From a virus, in IMG/VR virus record IMGVR_UViG_3300028766_000033, positions 1 through 24,722 of that record: 24,722 nucleotides of DNA; one strand, 5' to 3'. Positions 5,099 through 13,400 of this stretch are shown piece by piece; the first letter of the stretch is position 1, and every line of letters begins with the position of its first letter. The translations under genes were made by a program, and so were the position numbers. The notes under the pieces were generated by a model. It saw only the letters and a program-made list of their open reading frames with translations. It was not told the origin of the DNA and did no database searches.

Positions 5099-5284
5099 TC
5101 AGGACCCCTGAGTGGGGCTAGGCGTAGGGCTAGGTGTCGCTTGCAGCGTAGCAATCTGGCTCTGCCAGTTGGTGATTTGCAGGCCCAGAGTGGTATTCTG
5201 GCGGGCTGCATTGGCCGTGTTTGTTGCTTGCTGTGCCTCGGCAGCAGCGACATTAGCGTTCAGTACGTCGATCTGTGTAGTCAT
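5099..5284 (-). CDS. Small coiled-coil protein (61 aa)
   Basis: Unrecognised. AAAGGAGACTCTT precedes the ATG and overlaps the stop region of the tail fibre gene. Residues 1-48 form one helix rich in Ala, Asn and Gln with heptad-like spacing (IDVLNANVAAAEAQ..., LGLQITNWQSQIATLQ). A Pro/Ser/Thr tail (SPTPSPTQ) follows. The layout suggests a trimeric or dimeric coiled coil. Its position behind the fibre gene fits a fibre-associated or lysis-related small protein; neither can be shown. Confidence 0.6.
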   Translation of the reverse strand: MTTQIDVLNANVAAAEAQQATNTANAARQNTTLGLQITNWQSQIATLQATPSPTPSPTQGS

Positions 5285-5295
5285 AAGAGTCTCCT

Positions 5296-6981
5296 TTAAA
5301 AACCTTCGATGATTAAAAAACCCGTGCTGGTAGTTCCAGTCACGGTGACAGCAGTGGTAGAAAGGCTCGTAATAAGTGTTGCAGTGAGTTCATTGGTATT
5401 CAAAATAGCGGGCGTGTGTGAGAATGCGGTAGGAAATGTGTATGATGCTGTCCCTAGCAAAGCGGCGCAATAGATAATCACCTTTTTATAACTGCTGCCC
5501 TGCTCCGGTTGCGAAAACACTGCCGAGCCGGAAGTAGAGCCGCTCACGGTTGTTTGGACTGCCGTATTGTTGACGATAGGTGTCGAAAGTGATTGCCCCG
5601 CCGTGATACCTGTCGATTGGCTTATACTAAGCGTCACGGCAGAATACGCACTCCCGGGATCGCCAAGAAGAATATCACCAGCATTATCCGTACTCAAATA
5701 GATGTTGCCATTTGTGTCGGAGAATGCGCTCCCCTGAATATTGGCCTCTGATACCAGGCCATCTTCAAATGTAGGTGAACCACCACTCATAATAAAGGAG
5801 CCTGTGATATACCCAAGGCCATTATTAAATATCAATGTTTCTGTACTTACACTTGTACTAAAAAATGCTGTTCCATTCGGTGTGATATTCCAAATATTCC
5901 CGTTGCCATCCCCCTGAGAATTTCCGGCATCGTACATAAATGTATTCGAGGAATCGCCGTTAATATTTCCGCCATCAAAATCCATCAGGTAGGAGTCATT
6001 GTTGTAGAACCGCCCGGTGTTAATCCCTATGCCGTAGAAAGCCCCTACAGCACCCCACTGCACGAACTCACCGTTTGAAAATCCGGCAGCATATTGAAGC
6101 AAGCTATCATCGCCGTTTACATCATACACATAAGTGGTGTATCTACGCTGCTCCCCACTCGCGTCACGATTACAATAATTAATCTCTCCGTATCGCTGGC
6201 CATATCCCCCATACATAGTAAAGGAGCACCAATTCTCCCCAAAGTTTTCATCGAGTGCGCCAATGCCGAACAGAACATCGTCTGTCGAATCGTAAGCAGC
6301 GATTAGTGGCTGGTTATAGCCGTCTGCAATAGCGGAAAAGCCTTGTACGATTAAGGCAGTCGTTGCCGATGTGCCCGTGCTGATTGTTGTCGTATTGGTA
6401 AAAAGATTCTGTCCGGTGAAAGTTTGGTCAGCATTTAATAGCGCAAGATTGCTAGATGCAATGCCGCTGTCCTGCACGAGCTTGCCCCCGGTGCCGCTGA
6501 AGGACGCGATGTGCCCGGAGACCGCCGAGCTGGGGCCGGCCACGAACGAGGCTGCGTTGCCGTTCAACTTGCCGATGGCCACGACGACACTGTCCGTGGC
6601 CGCGATGACGCCGGCGGAGGACGCGTAACCGGTGAGGGGCGCGGATATGGCCCGGGAGTTCGTGAAGTAGAGGTTCGTGTTCTCCGTCACCTGCGCGGTG
6701 GTGTAGTCCCCGGCCGTCGCGACTATCGCCCCGTTGCGGCCGAAGACTGACGTCACACCCGCGGGAGTCGGTGTCTGCCACGACACGGCGTAGTCCGCGT
6801 TGCTGCTCTTCGTGGCGACCTGGCCCGTGGTGCCGCCGACGGGCAGACCCCGGCCGGACGCGCCCTGTGGACCGACACCCGCCAGGTTGACCACCATGGA
6901 GACCGGGGACAACGTCACCTTGATAGCGTTGTTCACCACGACAACGGCGGTGGGCTGGGAGACGATGGTGACGTTTGTCAT
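5296..6981 (-). CDS. Tail fibre / receptor-binding protein (561 aa), mosaic
   Basis: Begins with a beta-rich N-terminal region and a collagen-like [10 protein letters not shown], followed by the fibre segment typical of tail fibres ([28 protein letters not shown]). The middle (about 200-470) is rich in Asn, Gly, Tyr and Asp, as in beta-helical receptor-binding shafts. The C-terminal 90 residues ([24 protein letters not shown] to the end) form a small beta domain seen at the tips of many phage fibres. The start overlaps the BppU-like gene as ATGA. DNA for residues 1 to about 170 is clearly G+C-rich like its neighbours; the rest is far more A+T-rich, pointing to exchange of the host-range part. 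Confidence 0.8.
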   Translation of the reverse strand: MTNVTIVSQPTAVVVVNNAIKVTLSPVSMVVNLAGVGPQGASGRGLPVGGTTGQVATKSSNADYAVSWQTPTPAGVTSVFGRNGAIVATAGDYTTAQVTENTNLYFTNSRAISAPLTGYASSAGVIAATDSVVVAIGKLNGNAASFVAGPSSAVSGHIASFSGTGGKLVQDSGIASSNLALLNADQTFTGQNLFTNTTTISTGTSATTALIVQGFSAIADGYNQPLIAAYDSTDDVLFGIGALDENFGENWCSFTMYGGYGQRYGEINYCNRDASGEQRRYTTYVYDVNGDDSLLQYAAGFSNGEFVQWGAVGAFYGIGINTGRFYNNDSYLMDFDGGNINGDSSNTFMYDAGNSQGDGNGNIWNITPNGTAFFSTSVSTETLIFNNGLGYITGSFIMSGGSPTFEDGLVSEANIQGSAFSDTNGNIYLSTDNAGDILLGDPGSAYSAVTLSISQSTGITAGQSLSTPIVNNTAVQTTVSGSTSGSAVFSQPEQGSSYKKVIIYCAALLGTASYTFPTAFSHTPAILNTNELTATLITSLSTTAVTVTGTTSTGFLIIEGF

Positions 6982-7337
6982 GGGACCGGACTCACGTTTG
7001 CGGTTACAGAGAAATTACCCGAGAAGATGGGCGTCTCGACGCCCGCGCCGCTGACGATCCACACGTCGTAGGGATAGGAGCCGGGCGGCATCGATGCGGT
7101 CACTGCGCTCGCTATGTTGAGCACGCACTGCCCGGTGGTCGGACTCGGGACGGTGATCCCCCCGTTCATGGTGTTGAGTGTGAGCGGGTCGGCGCCGACG
7201 TTGATCTGACACTTGAGCGAGTAGCCCGTGAGGTCCATCGCTGCGCCGCTCGCCTGAGAGAGGGCGAAGGAGAGAGCGACGGTCTCACCCGCGATGATCC
7301 CGATCGATGTCTGGTTGTTGATGGATGTGACGTTCAT
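6978..7337 (-). CDS. BppU-like N-terminal-domain protein (119 aa)
   Basis: A short beta-sandwich protein with the pattern of the baseplate upper protein (BppU) N-terminal domain: [29 protein letters not shown] (17-45), then GQCVLNI and [28 protein letters not shown]. In lactococcal phages this domain attaches receptor-binding proteins to the tail. Here it is coupled by ATGA overlaps to the endolysin gene upstream and the fibre gene downstream, consistent with an adaptor between tail tip and fibre. Assignment rests on pattern only. Confidence 0.6.
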   Translation of the reverse strand: MNVTSINNQTSIGIIAGETVALSFALSQASGAAMDLTGYSLKCQINVGADPLTLNTMNGGITVPSPTTGQCVLNIASAVTASMPPGSYPYDVWIVSGAGVETPIFSGNFSVTANVSPVP

Positions 7338-7747
7338 GCGATCCCCCTGTAGAACTCGTGTCTGCCTATGACCTTGCAGGGCGTCTGGCCCTCAGCCCAG
7401 TCCGCGTGCGTGCCCACCACCTTGTAGAACGTGGCGCCGTCGGTCAGGTCCGCTAGATCGCCCGCGACGGCCTGCGCCGCGATGTCGAGGCACTGCGCGA
7501 AGATCGGGTCCGACGCGTCGACTGACTCGAGCAGCGCCCTGTTCGGGTCGTTCTCGTTGTGACAGGAGAACTGCCACGGGGCGAGGCAGCAGGCGACGAC
7601 GTCCCCGTGCCCGAAGTGCGGGTGGTCCGGCAGCGCGATGCGGTTCATCACCACGTTGGCTATGGCGGTCAGGCCGTCGACGCCCTGGTTGCGTGCCTCG
7701 CCGAACATCGTGCGGCCGAGCGTGTCCTGCGGGTCTGTTGTGTCCAT
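7334..7747 (-). CDS. Endolysin, SleB/CwlJ-type cell wall hydrolase (Hydrolase_2)
   Basis: Cleaves peptidoglycan at lysis. The 137 residues cover a Hydrolase_2 domain: LGRTMFGEARNQG (10-22) with the catalytic Glu17, GLTAIANVVMNRI (25-37), CLAPWQFSCHNENDPNR (54-70), DPIFAQCLDIAAQAVAGD (80-97), DLTDGATFY, and a final IGRHEFYRG. These motifs match SleB-family hydrolases used as endolysins by many phages of proteobacteria. There is no signal peptide, so release needs the holin. The start has the cassette GGGGAGACTGAACATG. It is translationally coupled to fibre genes rather than next to the holin. Confidence 0.88.
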   Translation of the reverse strand: MDTTDPQDTLGRTMFGEARNQGVDGLTAIANVVMNRIALPDHPHFGHGDVVACCLAPWQFSCHNENDPNRALLESVDASDPIFAQCLDIAAQAVAGDLADLTDGATFYKVVGTHADWAEGQTPCKVIGRHEFYRGIA

Positions 7748-7749
7748 GT

Positions 7750-8115
7750 TCAGTCTCCCCTCGATGTCTTGGTGATGATGCCGACGATGCTGCTGAGCTG
7801 GGCGGACAGGCCGCCCATCTGCGTGTTGAGGCTGCCGAACTGGAGGTTCATCTCGCTGCGCACGCTGGCGAGGTTGCCCTTGAGTTCGTTCACATCGTCC
7901 TTGAGCGCGAACTTTCTGTCCGCATCCTTGAAGTCCTCCCTATGCTCGTCGTACTGCTTCGTCAGCAACCCTTCCACTTTCTCGACCTCCCCGTTGATGT
8001 GTTCGTAGATGGCCCCCACCGCCCGGAGGATGTAGGCCCACATGACGCCCATGAGCACCATGAAGAACGTGCCGCCGAGGCCGATCACCCAAGTCAGTAC
8101 TGTAATGTCAGACAT
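7750..8115 (-). CDS. Single-TM coiled-coil protein (121 aa), possible spanin- or XhlA-like lysis accessory
   Basis: I chose the ATG at 8115 because GGAAAGGATTGAG precedes it; the longer frame to 8202 lacks a ribosome binding site. Residues 5-33 are a hydrophobic segment (VLTWVIGLGGTFFMVLMGVMWAYIL). A long charged coiled coil follows (INGEVEKVEGLLTKQYDEHREDFKDADRKFALKDDVNELKGNLASVRSEMNLQF). This topology fits an inner-membrane spanin, a hemolysin XhlA-type protein or a second holin partner, and it is next to the endolysin. No outer-membrane spanin lipoprotein is recognised nearby, so the role is open. Confidence 0.6.
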   Translation of the reverse strand: MSDITVLTWVIGLGGTFFMVLMGVMWAYILRAVGAIYEHINGEVEKVEGLLTKQYDEHREDFKDADRKFALKDDVNELKGNLASVRSEMNLQFGSLNTQMGGLSAQLSSIVGIITKTSRGD

Positions 8116-8174
8116 CTCAATCCTTTCCGTCATATCCTTAGTTGCGTTGCTGCCGTCGGCCAGAGTGGACCCCG

Positions 8175-8699
8175 TCAGAGTGTTAGTGCGTACAGGGTGC
8201 ATCCGATGATCGCTCCGTCGGTGAACTCAGAGAACTCCACCGCGTGGGCCTTGTTGATGAAACCGTAGACGTAGTAGGGCAGCCCCATGAGGACGAACAC
8301 GCCCGCGTAGACCGCCCGGTCGAGGTGTCCGAGGATGAGCGCGTCGCCCACGACTACCGGCACGAACAGCGCCTGTCGCGCGGTCATGCACGCGAGGCCG
8401 TACAGCCTCGAGTGGTCGGGGTCGTTGCCGATCTCCTCCGACCAGTACTTGTCCCATGCCGGCGTGCACCAGAGCATCAGCGAGATGTACGTCCAGCAGA
8501 ACAGTTCGAAGGCGACGTGCCAGTCCGGCAGCTCCAGCGCACCTACGCACAGCGCCATGAGCCCCATGCTGACCAGCCTCCCCGCCTCGGTGGAGTCGGT
8601 CTCCTCGTAGAGCCTGCTGCCGCGCGCGCGGTTGAAGAGCATGCACGCGGCCGCGACGAGCAGGCCGGTGATGATCTGCGTCGTGTCCAACGTGAACAT
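8175..8699 (-). CDS. Polytopic membrane protein (174 aa), unknown
   Basis: Starts at MFTLDTTQII (8699); upstream extension would cross into the preceding gene. About five to six hydrophobic segments are visible: near 8-22, 43-58, 63-82, 108-126, 130-149 and 160-173. Short polar loops include YWSEEIGNDPDHSRLYG (about 85-101). It is larger than typical holins and shows no Lys-rich tail, so holin is not the obvious reading; a membrane-modifying or immunity protein is possible. Gene context: between a fibre-associated protein and the TM coiled-coil and endolysin genes. Confidence 0.65.
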   Translation of the reverse strand: MFTLDTTQIITGLLVAAACMLFNRARGSRLYEETDSTEAGRLVSMGLMALCVGALELPDWHVAFELFCWTYISLMLWCTPAWDKYWSEEIGNDPDHSRLYGLACMTARQALFVPVVVGDALILGHLDRAVYAGVFVLMGLPYYVYGFINKAHAVEFSEFTDGAIIGCTLYALTL

Positions 8700-8707
8700 G
8701 GTTCGCC

Positions 8708-9082
8708 TCACTCTAGAGTTTGTTCGGGGGTATCGACCGACTGTCCGATCTGTACCCAGTAATTGACCTGCTGCACCGTGAGGCCTTCCGGCGGGGTGTA
8801 GCGCCACTTGTTGGCCTCCCGGTATTCTCTCTCCCACAATTGGAAATTGAGGTGGTAGGTTTGGATCGCCTCGCCGTAACTCTTGAGATTAGCGAAGTGG
8901 GCGGACAGGTCTGCGAAGTAGATCTGGATTTCATCCGGTGTGGATTCCGCTGTCGGCCTCCTGGGCGCTACGGGTTCCACCGGCACAGGGATAGGGTCAG
9001 GCAGCGGCGGCAGATCGTCCTGGTCGCGCAGTTCGATAAAGTTCTTGACAATGTTGTTAGAGTCGACGAGTGCTGTACGCAT
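8708..9082 (-). CDS. Fibre-associated protein / possible tail fibre assembly protein (124 aa)
   Basis: The ATG at 9082 is preceded by TAGGAGAAAATATC, which contains the TAG of the glycine-rich fibre gene. The N-terminus MRTALVDSNNIVKNFIEL matches the opening typical of small proteins next to tail fibre genes (xxALVDxxNxVxNxI). A Pro-rich linker (32-55) leads to a helical region, and the end carries YTPPEGLTVQQVNYWVQIGQ. By position and start it is probably a fibre chaperone or small tail component; the call is at class level only. Confidence 0.55.
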   Translation of the reverse strand: MRTALVDSNNIVKNFIELRDQDDLPPLPDPIPVPVEPVAPRRPTAESTPDEIQIYFADLSAHFANLKSYGEAIQTYHLNFQLWEREYREANKWRYTPPEGLTVQQVNYWVQIGQSVDTPEQTLE

Positions 9083-9093
9083 GATATTTTCTC

Positions 9094-10422
9094 CTATAGA
9101 ACCCATTCAATTACGCAAACACCATTCGCGCCTGCGCCGCCAGCAGAGCCAGTGCTAGAAGATCCGCCACCACCAGAACCATAGGCTTGACCGGCGACAC
9201 CATTACCCGTTGTTGCAACGCCACCGCCACCGCCGCCCCAAAATGAACTGCCGCCGATGCCAGAGAATTGCGCGCCACCTTGGTTAGCATTCGCACCGCC
9301 ACCGCCACCCAATATGGATAACGTAGCATTCGTACAAGCGCCGCCGCCAGCACCGCCCACCTGACTAAGACCAGCGGTTCCAGCACCACCACCAGGTGCG
9401 GTGACCGTCGTTGCACCAAAAACCGCAATGCTGCTTCCGCCCGCTGAACCTGCACCTGACGTGCCACCCGCGCCTGCACCGCCGATCGTGATTGAGTAGT
9501 TCGTACTGGGCGACAGACCTGTCGCGATGTAGACCGCCGTGGACGCGGCGCCACCGCCCGGCGCTGCATTACCGCCACTTTGTCCACCGCCGCCGCCGCC
9601 GCCGCCCGTGATCGTGATCTTGAACTGCGTCGACGAAGTGGTGGCCGAGGGTGTCGTGAAGTTGCCGCTACTGGTGATGTTGGTGTAGTGCAGCTGACCG
9701 ACCGCATTCGCCCACTGCGGGTTAGCGCTCGAACCCTGAGTCTGCAGGAACTGACCAGATGTGCCAGGGGCCAGCACGTTCCACGCGCTCGCCCCGCGGT
9801 AGAGGACGTTCCCCTGCGTAGAGCCGATGCACGCGTCTATGATTGCCGTCAATGTGTCTGCGGAGGGGGACGCCGTGCCTCCGCTGATGTTCGCGAGGAC
9901 CGTGTTGTTCGACTGCGTGGCGAGTGCGCCAAGTGGGAGTTCACCCGCGGTCACACCCCAGAAGTTGCGCTCGTCCACGACCATAGCGTTGGTGATCGCC
10001 GTCGTCGTCGAGAGGAGGGGGGAGGCGACGGTGCCGATCTGCGCGACCGGGAAGCACCCCGCGGTGATGGTCGGGGCGGAGGGGGTGCCCGTCGTCGGCG
10101 TGCCGGTGACGATCGAGAGGACGCCGGTGAGCGCGTTGATGACCGCGCGGTCGATGCGCTTGTTGCTGCCGGAGGGCGCAGTGATGGTGCCGGACACCTG
10201 GCTGGCCACCTCCGTCAACACCGGGCTGTTGGTGCTGTTCATGATCGAACCGGCGTCCAGCGTGATCGTCATGTTCGGCGTCACAGACTGGTGCGGCAGG
10301 AACTGGTCGACCACGCGCGCGGCGGCGACTGAGTTGGCGTCGATCTGCCCGGTGTACGCGGCCGCGTTGGTCGTCGTGTGGTTCGTCTGCGTGTAGCTCG
10401 CAGTCGGGTTGGTTCCGCTCAT
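9094..10422 (-). CDS. Glycine-rich tail fibre / adhesin (442 aa)
   Basis: The N-terminal 250 residues are a beta-rich fibre region with phage-typical segments (NNTVLANISGG, NVLYRGASAWNVLAPGTSGQFLQTQG). From about 272 to the end the chain is dominated by Gly runs separated by Ala, Ser, Thr and Asn and ends GANGVCVIEWVL. This is the pattern of the phage glycine-rich domain; comparable Gly-runs in the T-even-type adhesin gp38 of phage S16 form polyglycine II bundles with receptor-binding loops. The start follows CTAGGAGAACAG, overlapping the TAG of the tail-tip gene. It is probably a distal receptor-binding fibre attached to the tail tip. Its (GCC)n run at 9587-9607 could vary Gly number without changing frame. 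Confidence 0.8.
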   Translation of the reverse strand: MSGTNPTASYTQTNHTTTNAAAYTGQIDANSVAAARVVDQFLPHQSVTPNMTITLDAGSIMNSTNSPVLTEVASQVSGTITAPSGSNKRIDRAVINALTGVLSIVTGTPTTGTPSAPTITAGCFPVAQIGTVASPLLSTTTAITNAMVVDERNFWGVTAGELPLGALATQSNNTVLANISGGTASPSADTLTAIIDACIGSTQGNVLYRGASAWNVLAPGTSGQFLQTQGSSANPQWANAVGQLHYTNITSSGNFTTPSATTSSTQFKITITGGGGGGGGQSGGNAAPGGGAASTAVYIATGLSPSTNYSITIGGAGAGGTSGAGSAGGSSIAVFGATTVTAPGGGAGTAGLSQVGGAGGGACTNATLSILGGGGGANANQGGAQFSGIGGSSFWGGGGGGVATTGNGVAGQAYGSGGGGSSSTGSAGGAGANGVCVIEWVL

Positions 10423-10434
10423 TTTTCTGTTCTC

Positions 10435-13400
10435 CTAGTTTCCTGTTGCTTGCCAGTTGATGCTGCCGCCGACGTCTGAGCCGGAGCTGTTCCACACGTG
10501 CGCGGTGAAGCCTGTGCTCGATATACCCGCCGCCGATGCAGTGAGTGCCGTGCCCGTCGTTATCGCGGTGCAGACCACGTTCGGGAGCGAGTGATACGGC
10601 GTCGCGAAGGTGACCGCCGTCCCGCCGGGGGCGATGACAGCAGGCCCCGAGCTGTTGTTCTCGATCTGCGGCGCGTCGTCGATGCTCGGCGTGAAGTCCG
10701 TGATGTAAGAGACGTTGCCGGCTGTGATCCCGCTATACGTCACCCTCGCATTGAGGTAGCGCATGGTGACGAAGCCGATGCTCCAGTTGATGTACGTGTT
10801 GGGGTCGGACCCGCCCGTCAACCACGTGTCGATAGACAACTGGAGGTTCGCCGCCGCGCCGGACTCGCCAGCCCCCAGCGTGCCGGCCATCGAAGAGTAG
10901 ACGCGCAGGCTGTCGTTGTACCCCGTGTCGACTGTGGGCGCGGTGTAGTACGCCGTGGCGACGGGGTTCGCGACCATGGCGTCGAAGATCTGCCAGCCTG
11001 TCGTGTTAAGGGACGGTGGCGAGGCGCCGGTGATGAGGCCGCCGACGGGTTCCGTCCAACCGGTGCCTAGCACCAATGGCGTGGCGTTCTGTAGCGTCTC
11101 CGAGCCACTCGACGTGCCGACGTAGACGTTCCACCCGGTGGCGGGTTGGCTGCCGCCTGGAATCGACGGCGAGGCGACAGTCAGGAGGTTGAGCGCCAGC
11201 ACAGCCAGCGAGGACTCTGAGCTGACGGTGGTCTCCCCCGTCGAGTCGACGTAGGTGATCTTGACATAGTACGTCGTGAGCCCCAGCGAACCGCCGGCCA
11301 CGCTGCCGAGCGTCGGCGCGGAGGGCGCCGAGAGCGTGGTGTAGAACCCGGCATCCTGCTGGTCCAGCGGCACGAGGACGCCCGTCCAGTGGAGGTAGAG
11401 GTTGTAGAGCGTGCCCGGCCAGGTCGGTTCCTGGGCGACCTGCGACACCAGGCTGTTCGTGTTCGTGACCACGAGCTCGACCGAGCTGACGGGTCCCAAC
11501 TGGTTGGCGATGTCGCGGCCGCGGATGTAGAAGATCCACGTGCCGGGGATGACGCTAGCATTGGTCATCTCGGTCGCGCGCGAGGCCTCTGTGAGGATTG
11601 TCGCCGTCCCGACTGCCCCGCCGACGGGGCCGTAGAGAATGTCGTAGAAGTTCAGCGCGTCGTCTGTCAAGTCGTCCCACACGAACACGACGGCGCCGCC
11701 GACCTGCGTGGCGCTGAAGTTCTGCACCGTACCCGGGAGGGGAGGCCCCTCGATCACGTGCTGGAACGGCTGCACCTCGGCCAGCGTCTGCGGGTTGCCG
11801 CCCCAGAGGTTGAACGAGAGCAGTTTGATGTAGAGCGTGAGCCCGATCTGCGCCTGGTCGTACGGGAAAGCGAGCTGAGACCCGTCGAGGCGTGCGAACT
11901 GCGACCCGGCCGGGTGGTCGGAGATCGTCGTGCCGTACATCCCACGTCGCAGGTAAGTGCCGAGGTTGTACTCGCTGCCCGTGACCAGGTTGGCAGTCTC
12001 GTACGCCACCAGCTCGTAGGAGGTCTCGGACGGGGGCGGCGCCGTGCCGCCGATCAGCCCGCCGGTCGGCTCCGTCCAGTTGGTGCCGATTGAGATCGGC
12101 GACGCGTTCTGCTTGGTCTCTGCACCGGTGCTGGTGCCCACGTAGACGTTCCAACCCGTCGCACCGGTCTGCGCGACGGGCGACGTCACCACTAGGCACG
12201 TGCTGGCCGGGAGCGAGAGGTTGTCCTCGGGCGACGGCGGCCCCTCCCCGCTCGAGAAGACGTAGGTCACCCTCGTGAAGTAGTCGGTCGCGGTCAGCGC
12301 GCCGCCCGCGATGCTGCCGAGCGTCGGGGCAGGGGGGTTGGGGTAGCCGCCCTCGAAGCACAGCGTGTGGCCGAGGTCGACGTCGTTGGTGCTCGTGGCG
12401 CTGTAGAGCTCGCCCGTCGTCGACAGGTTCACCTGGAGCGTGTCCGTCGTGTCCGGGTCGGAGCCGGACGGGAAGTCCGCGTTGTTCACGCCGATGCGCG
12501 AGCCGCCCTCGATCCTACCCATGAGGCGGTAGGTCTGGTTGTCCGTCGAGGTGTAGACGTCGCACCCGCCCCAGTTGGCGCCTCCGCCGGTCAGCAGCCA
12601 GATCTCGAGGCCGCTGTTGGAGGCGATCTGGACTGGCGCCTCGAAGACGATCGGGGCGATAGGCGCGCCCGGCGAGATGTTCGTGTTTGGGGTATACCCG
12701 GCCTTCACCTGCGTCCCGTAGATCGGTGAGGAGCCGGTGCCGGCCAGGTAGTCTTCCACGACGAGCGTGAGCGTGCTGTCCTGCTGGTTCTCCGTGATCT
12801 CCTTGATGCGTACCCAGGCCGCGCTCAGCCCGAGGTTGGGGTCCGTGATGGCGACGATGTCCATCGGGTCCAGCATGATGTAGTACCACTCGACGGTGAA
12901 GGTGTAGCTGTTGCGGACCAGTTGGCGTCCGAGCTGCATTTGCGCAGACGTGAGCGCCGGCGCGGCGCTGCAGAAGAAGTGCAGCGACTTCGAGTCCGCC
13001 GGGCGGAGGCCGTACTCGTTGATGGCCGCGTCATCCTTCGCCTCGACGATGGCGGGGTTGTATGAGTTCCCCCTGTCCAGGTACTCGACCTTGACGTCGT
13101 TGTACGCGTCGGACTGGCGCGTGCGTGTGCAGATGACTGGGTCGTCGCTGGTGAAGGACGAGGCGCCCGACCCGGATCCTTCGTTCTTGAGGAAGTCCGA
13201 GTCGGCGAGCGAGTAGATCGGCGCCGACGGCGCCGTGTATGTGTAGCCGTTCGCTGAGATCGTCGTGTCCCCGTACGGCTGCCACGTCAGCAGGCCCGAC
13301 GACCAGACGAACTCGCCGTTGAGCCCGGCCGAGAAGTCCTTGAAGAAGTCCTGCGCCGCCTGTGCCTGCGCGAATGCGGGCGAGATGAAGAGGCCGTTGG

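Noticed and set aside
8116-8202. Upstream start at 8202 for the TM coiled-coil protein
   Set aside because: No ribosome binding site there, and the ATG at 8115 has GGAAAGG at good spacing just before the membrane segment.
9580-10332. 250-codon plus-strand frame over the glycine-rich fibre
   Set aside because: Antisense of Gly/Ala codons gives Arg/Ala-rich shadow protein with no start signal.
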